From: Pseudomonadota bacterium
GTDB taxonomy: Bacteria; Pseudomonadota; Gammaproteobacteria; Burkholderiales; Gallionellaceae
Direction: 5' to 3'
Assembly: GCA_021783855.1 (NCBI GenBank)
Contig: JAJXTL010000001.1
Location: 4,838 to 68,837, forward strand
Length of the DNA stretch: 64,000 nt
Part shown: positions 8,338 to 16,837 of the stretch, piece after piece
Layout: each line of letters opens with the position of its first letter
Position numbering within the stretch: the stretch's first letter is position 1
Notes under the pieces: model-generated
Seen by the model: the letters and a program-made list of their open reading frames with translations, nothing else
What the model was told of the DNA's origin: nothing
Databases searched by the model: none
Program-made: the position numbers and the translations under genes

Positions 8338-9000
8338 TCAACGCAAACTGATGATGCGCCAGCCTTGTAGTTCGGCATGCGCACGCAGCGTTGCATCGGG
8401 ATTCACTGCGACCGGCTGTTTCACCTTGCACAGCAGAGGCAAGTCGTTCAGCGAATCACTGTAAAAGGTACTGTCGTCAAAACTGTCCAGCGTCCAGCCT
8501 CGTTCAGCAAGCCAGTTATCAAGCTTTGTGATTTTCCCTTCGCGAAAGCATGGAACATCGGCAACACGCCCGGTAAACTCGCCATCTTTATGTTCCGGCT
8601 CGGTGGCAATCAGATGCTCGACGCCGAATTCGCGGGCGATGGGTGCCGTGACAAAACTGTTGGTGGCAGTGATGATCGCGCACACATCCCCTGCATCGCG
8701 ATGTTGTTGCACCAGATCACGCGCAGCCTGTGTGATCATGGGCATGATGCTTTCATTCATGAATTGCTGATGCCACTCATCCAGCACTCTTCGGGAATGG
8801 CGCGACAGGGGTTTTAACTGAAAATCCAGAAACTCGTGGATATCCAGCGTGCCCGCCTTGTACTGCTCATAAAAGGCAAGATTCTTCACCTCAAACAGTT
8901 CGCGATCGACGATACCGATACGGATTAAAAATTGCGACCACTCGAAATCGCTGTCGCCGTTGAGCAGGGTGTTATCAAGATCAAATAAGGCTAAATTCAT
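8338..9000 (-). CDS. HAD-superfamily phosphatase, SerB-like (subfamily IB)
   Basis: This is a phosphomonoesterase of the HAD fold. Motif I is FDLDNTLL at residues 6-13 with nucleophile Asp7 and acid/base Asp9. Motif II is the ITATNS stretch, motif III the Lys of FREGKITKL, and motif IV DSLNDLPLL. The 220-residue length and helical cap match the phosphoserine phosphatase-like IB group found beside hda in many betaproteobacteria. Substrate is not predictable from sequence; histidinol-phosphate or phosphoserine activity is known in related proteins. It is followed by hda and perM upstream on the same strand. Confidence 0.9.
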   Translation of the reverse strand: MNLALFDLDNTLLNGDSDFEWSQFLIRIGIVDRELFEVKNLAFYEQYKAGTLDIHEFLDFQLKPLSRHSRRVLDEWHQQFMNESIMPMITQAARDLVQQHRDAGDVCAIITATNSFVTAPIAREFGVEHLIATEPEHKDGEFTGRVADVPCFREGKITKLDNWLAERGWTLDSFDDSTFYSDSLNDLPLLCKVKQPVAVNPDATLRAHAELQGWRIISLR

Positions 9001-9060
9001 TTTCGTTCCATTTCATATGAGGGCAGCACCCGAATGACTCCGTCAGGGGTGGCGGGAAAA

Positions 9061-9750
9061 CTAGGCCAAAGGCTGACGTTTCGAGGAACGGTCATCCAGT
9101 TGGTTAAAAATAACTTCCTTGAGCAGGGGTACAGACGGCGCGCGATGCAGGCGCAGCGAATGTTCATCCAGCGCATCGAGCACTGCCAGCAGGCTGGGCA
9201 AATCGCGCCGTCCGTGGCGCAGCAGATAATGCGTGACTTCAGGCGCAAGGGCAAAGCCCCGCATCTTTGCATGTTGCTCCAGCGCCAGCGCCTTCTCGGC
9301 TTCACTGAGTCCGTGCACCTGATACACCAGCCCCCAGCCCAGACGGGTGCGCAAGTCGGGGCGCAAATCAAGATGCAGCGGCGACTGCTCGCCGCTCATC
9401 AGCAATATGCCGCCCTTCTCGCGTATCTGATTGTAGAGATTGAACAGTTCGATCTGCGCGGCCTCATCCAACAAGTCGACATCATCTACCGCCACGACAT
9501 CGGCCAGTTGCGGCACGGCAGCTTGCGCATAGACCGCGTCTTGACGGGAGTTTTGAGCCGCACTCACTGAGGCTTGCAGCAGATGGCTTTTGCCGCTGCC
9601 AGATGCGCCCCACAGATAAATGCATCGCTCATGGCTGTCGCCCGACAAAGCCTGATGCAATACCGAGAACAACTCCTGATTGGTGCCGGCCACAAAATTC
9701 TCGAAAGTCGGCCACCAGTCAGGGGTGATGTCGAGCAGCAGCTGATCCAT
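9061..9750 (-). CDS. hda: DnaA regulatory inactivator Hda
   Basis: Hda works with the DNA-loaded sliding clamp to stimulate ATP hydrolysis by DnaA and prevent over-initiation. The 229-residue AAA+ protein begins with a clamp-binding peptide (QLLLDI, residues 3-8). It has Walker A GASGSGKS at 48-55, a Walker B-like VAVDDVDLL near 88, sensor-1 LLMSGEQSP and the DLRTRLGWGLVY arginine-finger region. The start codon overlaps the perM stop by one base, so the two are co-transcribed. Confidence 0.93.
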   Translation of the reverse strand: MDQLLLDITPDWWPTFENFVAGTNQELFSVLHQALSGDSHERCIYLWGASGSGKSHLLQASVSAAQNSRQDAVYAQAAVPQLADVVAVDDVDLLDEAAQIELFNLYNQIREKGGILLMSGEQSPLHLDLRPDLRTRLGWGLVYQVHGLSEAEKALALEQHAKMRGFALAPEVTHYLLRHGRRDLPSLLAVLDALDEHSLRLHRAPSVPLLKEVIFNQLDDRSSKRQPLA

Positions 9751-10805
9751 TATTTGTTATACATGTGGCTGGATAAATACCAGATTTTACCGCGACGCAG
9801 CCCCACCAGCAGAATGGCGGACAGCGGTAAGGCCAGCAGAATTCCGAAAAATCCGAACAGTTCGCCAAAGGCGAGCAAGGCAAAAATGACTGCCAGCGGA
9901 TGCAGGCCGATGCGCTCACCGACCAGCCAGGGGGTCACCAGCGTACCTTCGAGCATCTGGCCTGCACCAAACACCGCCCACACCCACAGCACGCTGGTAA
10001 ATTCGGTAAATTGCATCACTGCTGCGAGTGTCGCCAGCAGCAGGCCGGTAATCATGCCCAGATAGGGAATAAACACCAGCATCCCCGCGACGATCCCTAT
10101 GGGTAAGGCAAACTCAAGACCCGCCAGCCATAACGCCACGCTGTAGAACAGGCTCATCAGCAGCATTACCGAAATCTGCCCGCGCAGAAACTCGGCCAGT
10201 ACGCGATCCACTTCGCTGCCCACTTCATGCACCTTGCCGTGCCAATGGCGGGGAATCAGCGCATCCAGTTTTTTCGCCATCGCGTCCCAGTCACGCAACA
10301 TATAAAACATTGCCACCGGGATCAACACCAGGTTAATGAAAACGCCCAGAATGGCGCCACTGCTGCTGGAAAGCCAGGGCAATAATTTTTCGGCAACCCC
10401 GCCCGCACTCTGCCAGTGGCTCACCAGCAGATTTTTCACCGCCGTGCTGTCCCACTGCAAGTCTGTCCCGAACCATTGTTGCAGTTTCGGCAGTAATTTT
10501 ACATGCGCCGCTTCAATAAAGTCCGGCAGACGCGTGACAAACAGGCTGATTTCCTTCTCAAGCAGCGGCAGCATGATCAACAGCAGGCCGGCGAACAGCA
10601 GCAGCATGGCCAGCATCACCAGCACGACTGCCAGTGTGCGAGGCAGTTTCAGGGCGCACAGCCGCCGCACCAGCGGATTGCAGATAAAGGCGAGTATCGC
10701 CGCCGCCACAAACGGCGTCAGTATTGGACTGAGCAAATAGAGCAGCAGCAGGGCCAGCGCAACGAACAGCGACCACTGCAAGGCGGCAAAACGGGATGAA
10801 GTCAT
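9750..10805 (-). CDS. perM: AI-2E family (PerM-type) membrane permease
   Basis: This is a 351-residue inner-membrane protein with seven to eight hydrophobic segments and the family pattern: paired N-terminal helices, a long soluble loop (about residues 85-150), and a C-terminal bundle containing GALFGFFGILLALPLSAIL-like packing. Family members include the AI-2 exporter TqsA and sodium/proton antiporters, so the substrate is open. It is placed directly upstream of hda. This perM-hda pairing is common in beta- and gammaproteobacteria but has no known mechanistic meaning. Confidence 0.88.
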   Translation of the reverse strand: MTSSRFAALQWSLFVALALLLLYLLSPILTPFVAAAILAFICNPLVRRLCALKLPRTLAVVLVMLAMLLLFAGLLLIMLPLLEKEISLFVTRLPDFIEAAHVKLLPKLQQWFGTDLQWDSTAVKNLLVSHWQSAGGVAEKLLPWLSSSSGAILGVFINLVLIPVAMFYMLRDWDAMAKKLDALIPRHWHGKVHEVGSEVDRVLAEFLRGQISVMLLMSLFYSVALWLAGLEFALPIGIVAGMLVFIPYLGMITGLLLATLAAVMQFTEFTSVLWVWAVFGAGQMLEGTLVTPWLVGERIGLHPLAVIFALLAFGELFGFFGILLALPLSAILLVGLRRGKIWYLSSHMYNK

Positions 10806-11042
10806 TCGGGCGTACTTACAGAATAATTGCGTGCATTTTATCCTGAATTAAAGTGCTGGGCGATTAACTGAACAATAGTTCAGGATTTTAGGGGAAATTT
10901 CTCATCGAAAGGGACATGATGCCTTGTCCAGTCCGGTGCGATTGTTTGACCTTTGCATCGCTTATTCGGCTTAACAGCCTGCGTGAGGTAGAATATCAGC
11001 TATTGGTGATAAACCCGGCTCATCCATTTACTAATCGAAAGA

Positions 11043-12158
11043 ATGTACCCCGTGTCAGCAAGCCCGAAAATCATCCCGATCAGCTTTGCAAAGACCCGCA
11101 GCCGCGCACCGGTCATCGCTCGCAACCCGGGAGAACTTCTCAGCGACCGCATGCAGCGGCCACTGCGCGATTTACGCATTTCAGTCACCGACCGCTGCAA
11201 TCTGCGCTGCACTTATTGCATGCCCAGGGAAATTTTCGGCAAGAACCACGTTTTTTTGCCCCGCAACGACTTGCTCAGTTTTGAGGAAATCGCCCGCGTC
11301 GCAGCTTCCTTCGTGCGTTTGGGGGTAGGCAAGATCAGGCTGACCGGCGGCGAGCCCTTGTTGAGACGCGGCATCGAACAGCTCGTCGAAAAACTATCCC
11401 AACTGCGCACCCCGGACGGCGATGCTATTGAGATCGCCATGACCACCAATGGCGTGCTGCTGCCGGCCAAGGCGCATGCTTTAAAGAATGCCGGTTTGTC
11501 GCGCATCACCGTCAGTCTGGACGCACTCGATGAAGCCATTTTCCAGCGCATGAGCGATTCAAAAGCTACAGTCAAATCGGTGCTGGACGGAATAGACGCG
11601 GCTCAACGGGCAGGACTTTCCCCGATCAAGGTCAACATGGTGGTCAAGCGCGGCGTGAACGACGGCGAAATCATGCCGATGGCCGAATATTTTCGCAACA
11701 CCGGTGTCATTCTGCGCTTTATCGAATACATGGATGTCGGCAGCACCAACGGCTGGGTGATGGATGAAGTGGTTCCCGCACAGGAAGTGGTGGACATGAT
11801 ATCAACGCGTTATCCCTTGTTGCCGGTGAATGCCAACTGCAGGGGTGAGGTCGCCAGTCGCTGGGTTTATGCGGATGGCGCAGGCGAGATAGGCCAGATT
11901 GCATCGGTCACACAGGTGTTTTGCCACGAATGCACGCGCATACGCCTGTCCACCGACGGCAAGCTATACACCTGTCTGTTTGCCGAACAGTCCGACACCG
12001 ACCTCAGACATTTACTGCGTCATGGCGGCAGCGATGAAGAGATGATTGATGCCATCGTCAGCTGCTGGCAGGAGCGCCGCGACCGGTATTCGCAGGTTCG
12101 CCATGAAGTCACGGAACTGCCGCGCAACAAGATTGAAATGTCGTATATAGGCGGATAA
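11043..12158 (+). CDS. moaA: GTP 3',8-cyclase MoaA (molybdenum cofactor)
   Basis: MoaA uses radical SAM chemistry to rearrange GTP on the way to cyclic pyranopterin. The SAM-cluster cysteines are in [10 protein letters not shown] (Cys52, 56, 59). The second cluster comes from [19 protein letters not shown] near residues 300-315. The essential C-terminal Gly-Gly is intact (SYIGG). At 371 residues it is about 30 longer than typical because of an N-terminal extension; starts further in (for example MQRPLRDL) are possible. The 237 bases upstream contain a small perfect hairpin, CTGAAC-AATA-GTTCAG (10868-10883). I could not establish a Moco riboswitch there. Confidence 0.94.
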   Translation: MYPVSASPKIIPISFAKTRSRAPVIARNPGELLSDRMQRPLRDLRISVTDRCNLRCTYCMPREIFGKNHVFLPRNDLLSFEEIARVAASFVRLGVGKIRLTGGEPLLRRGIEQLVEKLSQLRTPDGDAIEIAMTTNGVLLPAKAHALKNAGLSRITVSLDALDEAIFQRMSDSKATVKSVLDGIDAAQRAGLSPIKVNMVVKRGVNDGEIMPMAEYFRNTGVILRFIEYMDVGSTNGWVMDEVVPAQEVVDMISTRYPLLPVNANCRGEVASRWVYADGAGEIGQIASVTQVFCHECTRIRLSTDGKLYTCLFAEQSDTDLRHLLRHGGSDEEMIDAIVSCWQERRDRYSQVRHEVTELPRNKIEMSYIGG

Positions 12159-12195
12159 GTAACTATCCATTAGCGCACGGGCGAAGTTAAATTGC

Positions 12196-12350
12196 ATGGA
12201 TGTTAATGATACGGGCAAGCGTTTCATTGACGCCTGGAAGCAAGTGGCAAATGGCCGGCATGTGGAGGAACGTCACCTGACTTTTTCAGCATGGATGCCA
12301 TCATGGCAAACTTGTCACAGTATCGTCTGGAAAACCTGAAGCGCCCATGA
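12196..12350 (+). pseudogene. Frameshifted remnant of a COG4190-like HTH regulator
   Basis: ATG at 12196 opens MDVNDTGKRFIDAWKQVANG and continues to a segment resembling the start of small predicted regulators often paired with toxins. At a run of T (about 12280) the similarity jumps frame: the next frame reads WDAIMANLSQYRLENLKRP-like residues and stops at 12348-12350. One missing base in the T-run would join them. Even when repaired it lacks the HTH half, so it is a truncated relic overlapping the 3' end of the exonuclease gene. Confidence 0.4.
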
Positions 12351-12954
12351 CGGGCAAATCTTTGCGGGGCAGGTTCAGTGCCTCCAGTACTTTAAGCGCT
12401 GCATAGGCATCGTTTGCCGCGTAGAGCATTTGTTGCGGTGTGAGCTGAGGCTGCGACCAGTTGGAGGTGGTCACATGCCTTGCCTTGGCAAAGCGCTGAT
12501 TGAAGATCAAACCCACTGCCGCCCGGACGCCCATTTCCTTGTGGTAGCCATCCATACTGAACAGCGTATTGAGATCGACAACCGCGTTGAAATGCACGCC
12601 CAGTTTGGCAAAGATATGCTTGCGATCCGACTTGAGACCGAAGCCCACCTTGATGAGCGCATCCGATTGCAGCAACTCGACCAGAAACGGATGCCCTTCA
12701 GTCCGATGCAGCTGAAACAGATAAGCCTTATCGTGCAGCGCAAACTGCACGACGTGCGGCCCTTCACTGACATCGCCCGTGACAAACGTCGGTTTGGATT
12801 CAGTATCGAAACCGACGATGCCCGCTGCCTTGATCTCGGCAGCGGCGGAGGCAAATTCTTCACGGCTTTTCGGTACATGGATGCGATCCAGCGCAAGGCC
12901 GGCGAATGGTTGCAGCAGGGCGATTTCAGCCTTGGTCGGGGCGACTTTTTTCAT
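12301..12954 (-). CDS. DnaQ/RNase D-like 3'-5' exonuclease
   Basis: This is a DEDDy-type exonuclease of 217 residues consisting of one domain. Exo I is VGFDTES near residue 48 (Asp and Glu for metal binding). Exo II is GFGLKSDRKHI near 105. Exo III is the YAANDAYAALKVL motif near 180 (Tyr and Asp). It lacks the HRDC domain of RNase D, so it belongs to the short 3'-5' exonuclease proteins of unknown substrate, DNA or RNA. It lies just downstream of the RlmN-like gene on the same strand, with a 31-base gap. Confidence 0.88.
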   Translation of the reverse strand: MKKVAPTKAEIALLQPFAGLALDRIHVPKSREEFASAAAEIKAAGIVGFDTESKPTFVTGDVSEGPHVVQFALHDKAYLFQLHRTEGHPFLVELLQSDALIKVGFGLKSDRKHIFAKLGVHFNAVVDLNTLFSMDGYHKEMGVRAAVGLIFNQRFAKARHVTTSNWSQPQLTPQQMLYAANDAYAALKVLEALNLPRKDLPVMGASGFPDDTVTSLP

Positions 12955-12985
12955 ATAGTGAGATATGTGATTTGAATTGAGCGGC

Positions 12986-14104
12986 TCATGCTTGCATTAC
13001 CCGCGCCCGCAACTGCCCGCACGCACCTTCGATTTCCTGTCCTGCCGAGTCGCGCACCCGGGCCAGGATGCCATGCCGCTTGAGAGTTTGCACCATGGCC
13101 GCAGTTCGTTCGGCTGAGGGGCGGCGATACGCCAGGCCATCCACTGCGTTGAAGGGGATGAAGTTCATCACGGCGTATTTACCGGCCAGTAGTTGGGCTA
13201 TGCGTTCCAGCTCAGCATCGCTGTCGTTGATGCCCTCGATCAGCGTCCATTGATATTGAACCGGATAAGAGGTGGCGCGCGCATACACCTCACACCGTTC
13301 CACCAGTTCTTCGATTGCGATCTGCGGCGCATGAGGCAGCAATCTGGCGCGCAGCAGAGCATCGGTAGTGTGCAATGACAAGGCGAGCGCCGGTTTGATC
13401 GCGCGAATTAACTTGGACTCCGTTCGTGGTGAGCCTGTCGAACCATGAACGGAATCTCGGCCTTCGACTAACTCAGGCCGAACGGAATTTGAGAGCCCGT
13501 CCATCAGACGCTCGAACACCCGCAAATCCCCCACCGTAGATAACACCAGATTCTTGTGGCCGATGTTGCCCTGTGTGCCGAGCAGTTCAATTGCGTCCAG
13601 CACGTTGTCGAGATTATGGGCCGGTTCGCCCATGCCCATGAAGACCACCTTGTGAACTTCACGGCGTTTGCGGGCGAGCACCACCTGCGCAACGATCTCG
13701 GCGCTGCCTAACTGGCGCAGCAAACCGTTGCGGCCACTCATGCAAAACACACACCCGACGGCGCAACCTACCTGCGTCGATATGCACAGGCCACCGCGCG
13801 GCAGCAGCACGCTTTCCACCATCTGGCCGTCAGCCAGTTCCACCAGCAACCGCGCGACGCCAACACCTGCCGGATGTTCACTGCGAAGGCGCGCCAATCC
13901 ATTCAACTCCGCCTCGATGACGGGCAACTCGCGGCGGATTGCCAGCGGAAAAAAATTGTCAGCCGGGCTGTTTTTTCTGTCATATGAAGCAATCTGGCTC
14001 CAGCCGCGCAGCAGACGATCTTCGTGACACGGCTTGGCGCCGAGACTGCGCAGTCGCTGGAGAAGATGAGATATGCGCATCGGGGAATAAGAATCGGGAA
14101 TCAT
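12986..14104 (-). CDS. RlmN-like radical SAM RNA methyltransferase carrying an in-frame repeat
   Basis: This is a member of the RlmN/Cfr family, which methylates adenosine in rRNA (and tRNA for RlmN) by a radical mechanism. The SAM cluster is CAVGCVFC near residues 113-120, followed by MSGRNGLLRQLGSAEIVAQV; FMGMGEPAHNLDNV and LSTVGDLRVFERL follow. The C-terminal catalytic cysteine is probably that of EGACGQLR. The sequence is unlike canonical RlmN (CSLACTFC type), so this is likely a paralogue. A 66-base palindromic repeat adds exactly 22 residues near 210-231. A 5' fragment of a second copy lies at about 17127-17357. Confidence 0.85.
   Translation of the reverse strand: MIPDSYSPMRISHLLQRLRSLGAKPCHEDRLLRGWSQIASYDRKNSPADNFFPLAIRRELPVIEAELNGLARLRSEHPAGVGVARLLVELADGQMVESVLLPRGGLCISTQVGCAVGCVFCMSGRNGLLRQLGSAEIVAQVVLARKRREVHKVVFMGMGEPAHNLDNVLDAIELLGTQGNIGHKNLVLSTVGDLRVFERLMDGLSNSVRPELVEGRDSVHGSTGSPRTESKLIRAIKPALALSLHTTDALLRARLLPHAPQIAIEELVERCEVYARATSYPVQYQWTLIEGINDSDAELERIAQLLAGKYAVMNFIPFNAVDGLAYRRPSAERTAAMVQTLKRHGILARVRDSAGQEIEGACGQLRARVMQA
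13420..13485. repeat. Palindromic repeat inserted in frame in the RlmN-like gene
   Basis: The element is bounded by CCGTTCG (13420-13426) and CGAACGG (13479-13485), and is exactly 66 bases. It encodes a VRPELVEG...GSTGSPRTE peptide, the usual translation of this widespread intergenic repeat. Its first 33 bases recur with one mismatch in noncoding DNA at 16787-16819. Confidence 0.75.
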
Positions 14105-14119
14105 GTTTGAGTTTATTTA

Positions 14120-14395
14120 CTAATACACCACATCATGATCGCCCACATTCACGGGAATGATCTCTTCATCCTGGATCAACAGCTCCAGTGTGATGCGGTA
14201 GGAAAGATTGATGGAAACCGAGTGCAGCCCTTGCAGTCTGCCGCTCAAGGCGTGCAAACGCAGCGAGGGGTGATGCGGATTCATTTCCAGCAGCTGTAAA
14301 GCTTTGAGGTATTGCTTTTCCAGCTCCGGATGACGTTTGAGAAAACGCGCGGCGCGTTTTTCATATTGCGCGGTGAACAGGAGCTGGAAGGTCAT
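14120..14395 (-). CDS. RelE/YafQ-type toxin
   Basis: This is a 91-residue type II toxin of the RelE/ParE fold, likely a ribosome-dependent mRNA endonuclease. It shows FLKRHPELEKQYLKALQLLEMNP, then LHALSGRLQGLHSVSINLSYRITL and the final VGDHDVVY. The C-terminal GDHDxVY pattern, with the SYRI strand, matches YafQ/RelE-like proteins. It follows its antitoxin with a four-base overlap (14392-14395), the usual operon form. Confidence 0.85.
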   Translation of the reverse strand: MTFQLLFTAQYEKRAARFLKRHPELEKQYLKALQLLEMNPHHPSLRLHALSGRLQGLHSVSINLSYRITLELLIQDEEIIPVNVGDHDVVY

Positions 14396-14652
14396 GCGGC
14401 GGATTTTTTCACACGCTTGACATGCGCCGCTGCCGAATCCTTCACAAAGCGTCCCGCCGCCACATCAGCATGCGTTTCGGCCAGTGCTGCTTCAAGTTCG
14501 CATTCGCGCAGGTAGTGATATTGCGCAATATCCATCACCACGAAGCGATCCTTGCCGCGCACCGAAACAATCGCTTCCGGGCTGTCCGCCAGCACTGCTT
14601 CGATGGCGGCTATCCCTCTGGTTTTCAGGTCATTGGCGGTCAGGTTGGCCAT
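14392..14652 (-). CDS. Phd/YefM-type antitoxin
   Basis: This is an 86-residue antitoxin with the Phd/YefM N-terminal fold: MANLTANDLKTRGIAAIEAV, then AIVSVRGKDRFVVMDIAQY, the typical DNA-binding and dimer region. The C-terminal 40 residues, rich in A, E and K, should wrap the toxin. It autoregulates in known systems. The gap to HopJ (14653-14774) is short and holds the pair's probable promoter. Confidence 0.85.
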   Translation of the reverse strand: MANLTANDLKTRGIAAIEAVLADSPEAIVSVRGKDRFVVMDIAQYHYLRECELEAALAETHADVAAGRFVKDSAAAHVKRVKKSAA

Positions 14653-14774
14653 GATGTGCTTCCTTGTGGAATTGTTTAAAGTGCGTCAGATGGTATGTCA
14701 AATAGTGCGATTGATCAATCGCTGCCATGCATTATTTTTTAAGGTCGCAAGATCAAACGGGCCAGCTTTTCAGT

Positions 14775-15119
14775 TTATGAGATTTTCGGCGTCAACGCAC
14801 TGCCCTGGAAGACGACCCCTTCCCAGCCTGACTTCATGAAGGTGCGGATGTTCTGGTGGTCGGTGCCTTGCGGAGTTTTTAGCACATCGTCGCGGTAATA
14901 AGCGCCGAAACAATACAGGGTCTGCTGCACTGTCAGGTTGTGTAACTTTGCGAAGGAGAAGACCTTGCATGAACCGCTGTTCTGCCCCGCTTCGTTTTGC
15001 AGTTCACCGTTGCTAAATGCGGCAGGAGTAAAGTCGTAATGCGCATCGATCAGTGCGATGGTGTCGCTGAACGCGATGCTCTCGGGCGAAGTTTCAAGCT
15101 TTTGCAGAAATTGTTTCAT
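14775..15119 (-). CDS. HopJ type III effector family protein
   Basis: This is a 114-residue protein with the complete family signature: FSDTIALIDAHYDFTPAAFS, NEAGQNSGSCKVFSFA, then YCFGAYYRDDVLKTPQGTDH and NIRTFMKSGWEG. Despite the family name, such genes are widespread in free-living proteobacteria without type III secretion and the function is unknown. There is no signal peptide and no secretion locus nearby. The start at 15119 matches the family N-terminus; the upstream part of the open frame to 15245 is not conserved. Confidence 0.85.
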   Translation of the reverse strand: MKQFLQKLETSPESIAFSDTIALIDAHYDFTPAAFSNGELQNEAGQNSGSCKVFSFAKLHNLTVQQTLYCFGAYYRDDVLKTPQGTDHQNIRTFMKSGWEGVVFQGSALTPKIS

Positions 15120-15266
15120 AGGCGATAACCGGATGACAGGTAAATTAGCAGTATACCGCGTCTCATATCGCGCAGAGAAATCACAGCAGCATCGCAGCCG
15201 TTTGACCGTGTTAAACTCGTCACACAATGAATTCAAACTCGCCAACCTACACAGGCAATCTCACCC

Positions 15267-15953
15267 ATGAACGAACTTGAGGAAATCCGGCAACTGCTGG
15301 AAAGCGCCGCCGGCGCGATTGAAACGCGTTGTATTCAGCGCGGTCAGCAATCCGACAGCCCGATGCAAACAGCAGCGGCGCTGCGCACACTGCTTCTAGC
15401 CTTCGACGAGATCGATGACGGCCAGACATGTGACGATGAACTGGCTGAGCAGGCACTGCTGCTTGCCGCAGAACTCGCCGACTGGTCCGTGCGTCTGGAA
15501 TTACCGCACGCCAAATCCGATCTCGAAAGCATTGCAGTGGGCATTGCGCTGTGGGTGGCGCGCCATGACGGCGAGATCCGCGAACTGGAAACAGTCGTCA
15601 ACGGTTTTGCGGCCAGCGCCAACACCACGTCATCGGATGAGGCATTGCGCGCGCTGTTTCATGCGATGAAGGCCGTTCTGGAACATGCATCACCCGCCAT
15701 TCAGGCAGACCTGGATCAATCCAATCCAGGCCGCCCCTGGCGCGTGTTGAATTTCAATTTCGCGATCGTCGCGACCCGCACCCAGGATGAACCACTGATG
15801 CGCAATGCATTCGATGCGCTTTCCCGGAATCTGCCGCATGACGCGCCGGGATTTTTCGAGGAGGGCTTGAAGCAATCCGACAAGCCGGTGTATGGCCCCG
15901 TGGTCAAAAGCCTGATGCAGGAATATTTCTCGCGCTGGGCCGTGAGGCACTAA
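15267..15953 (+). CDS. Hypothetical helical protein whose 3' end is duplicated downstream
   Basis: I do not recognise this 228-residue protein. It is acidic, soluble and almost wholly helical, with alanine- and leucine-rich repeats such as LAEQALLLAAELADW and VARHDGEIRELETVVNGF, resembling TPR- or HEAT-like packing. Its last 48 bases (15906-15953, encoding SLMQEYFSRWAVRH) recur at 16662-16708 after a toxin-antitoxin pair. That suggests the pair was inserted with a copy of this 3' end. It is divergent from hopJ. Confidence 0.6.
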   Translation: MNELEEIRQLLESAAGAIETRCIQRGQQSDSPMQTAAALRTLLLAFDEIDDGQTCDDELAEQALLLAAELADWSVRLELPHAKSDLESIAVGIALWVARHDGEIRELETVVNGFAASANTTSSDEALRALFHAMKAVLEHASPAIQADLDQSNPGRPWRVLNFNFAIVATRTQDEPLMRNAFDALSRNLPHDAPGFFEEGLKQSDKPVYGPVVKSLMQEYFSRWAVRH

Positions 15954-16054
15954 AAATCTCGTGAGCCAATCCGGGATGAGATGCTGCGATGCCGGCTTCA
16001 TGGATACCCAAAAATTCCGCTTGCAAAAACTTATAATTTACTTATACTTTTGGC

Positions 16055-16318
16055 ATGAACACCATCGATTGGTCAGCCAAAGCAGTTAGGCAGCTTCGCA
16101 AGATTGCGGACAAGCGTAAACGGCAAGGGATCTATGCCGAGGTGCAGCAACTTTCGCACTGGCCGGATTGCCCCGGTGACATCAAACGCCTGCAGGGGCG
16201 CAACGATTACCGGCTCCGTATTGGCGACCATCGGGTGATATTTGAGATTGACCAGAACGGCACCTCGATTATCGTCACCATCATGCAAGTGGAGAAACGA
16301 AATGAACGCACCTACTAA
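16055..16318 (+). CDS. RelE/ParE-type toxin
   Basis: This is an 87-residue toxin of the RelE fold: IDWSAKAVRQLRKIADKRKR, then LQGRNDYRLRIGDHRVIFEI and a final MQVEKRNERTY. The arrangement GRNDYRLRIGDHRVIF is diagnostic for RelE/ParE proteins, and the terminal R..ER.Y matches the family. It is toxin-first, and the antitoxin start at 16302 lies inside its 3' end. It is flanked by duplicates of the 3' end of the upstream gene. Confidence 0.87.
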   Translation: MNTIDWSAKAVRQLRKIADKRKRQGIYAEVQQLSHWPDCPGDIKRLQGRNDYRLRIGDHRVIFEIDQNGTSIIVTIMQVEKRNERTY

Positions 16319-16631
16319 CATCCAGATTCTGAAAGATGCGAAGGGCAAACCCGCTTTTGCCGTGATTCCCTATGCGGAATACCTGAGTCTGTCCAAACTG
16401 CACGCCTCGACTGTCCCCAATGCAGTGGTCAACAACGTCATCAACAAGGACATGACGCCAATCCGTGCATGGCGCGAACATCTCGGTCTTACCCAGACAG
16501 AAATCGCTCGCCGTCTCGGCATTTCGCAAAGCGCTTACGCACAGCAGGAAGCGAAAGAGACGGTAAGGAAATCCACCCGCGAAAAAATCGCCAATGCGTT
16601 GGGGATAGCGCCGGAGCAACTGGCGATTTGA
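16302..16631 (+). CDS. XRE-type antitoxin with an N-terminal strand
   Basis: This is a 109-residue antitoxin starting MNAPTNIQILKDAKGKPAFA, whose N-terminal PAFAVIPYAEYLSL segment resembles toxin-binding arms. The C-terminal half is a Cro/C1-type HTH: IRAWREHLGLTQTEIARRLG, then ISQSAYAQQE and the rest. The start overlaps the toxin stop by 17 bases, so the pair is translationally coupled. A start at 16242 is in frame but would lie deep in the toxin gene. Confidence 0.85.
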   Translation: MNAPTNIQILKDAKGKPAFAVIPYAEYLSLSKLHASTVPNAVVNNVINKDMTPIRAWREHLGLTQTEIARRLGISQSAYAQQEAKETVRKSTREKIANALGIAPEQLAI

Positions 16632-16781
16632 GATTGGTTTTTTGAAAGCAAATTTCGTGAAGAAGCCTGATGCAGGAATATTTTTCGCAATGGGCCGTGC
16701 GGCACTAACGAAATGCCGAACAAGTAACCCGTTTGCTCTGAATCCTTCGATGAAATTTAGGGCCTTGACGAGTGGAATGAT

Positions 16782-16824
16782 TTAATCCGTTCGTGGTGAG
16801 CCTGTCGAACCATGATCGGATTAA
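16782..16824. repeat. Intergenic copy of the VRPELVEG-type palindromic repeat
   Basis: TTAATCCG (16782-16789) and CGGATTAA (16817-16824) bracket the sequence GTGGTGAGCCTGTCGAACCA. The core 16787-16819 matches the first half of the repeat inside the RlmN-like gene with one mismatch. Confidence 0.7.
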
Positions 16825-16837
16825 CTCAGCTGTTCCC

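Larger units (their letters stand above)
15906..16708. repeat. Direct repeat of a gene 3' end flanking a toxin-antitoxin module
   Basis: The copies at 15906-15953 and 16662-16708 both read AAGCCTGATGCAGGAATATT and go on to GGGCCGTGnGGCACTAA, with about 42 of 47 bases identical. The first is the true end of the 228-residue gene and the second is noncoding. The segment between them, roughly 700 bases, carries only the toxin-antitoxin pair. Confidence 0.7.

Noticed and set aside
8156..8464. ORF across the intergenic repeat
   Set aside because: Made of repeat DNA and the antisense of the HAD gene.
10806..11042. Molybdenum-cofactor riboswitch before moaA
   Set aside because: Only a 6-base hairpin (10868-10883) is seen; the conserved riboswitch core could not be recognised by eye. 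A covariance search would decide.
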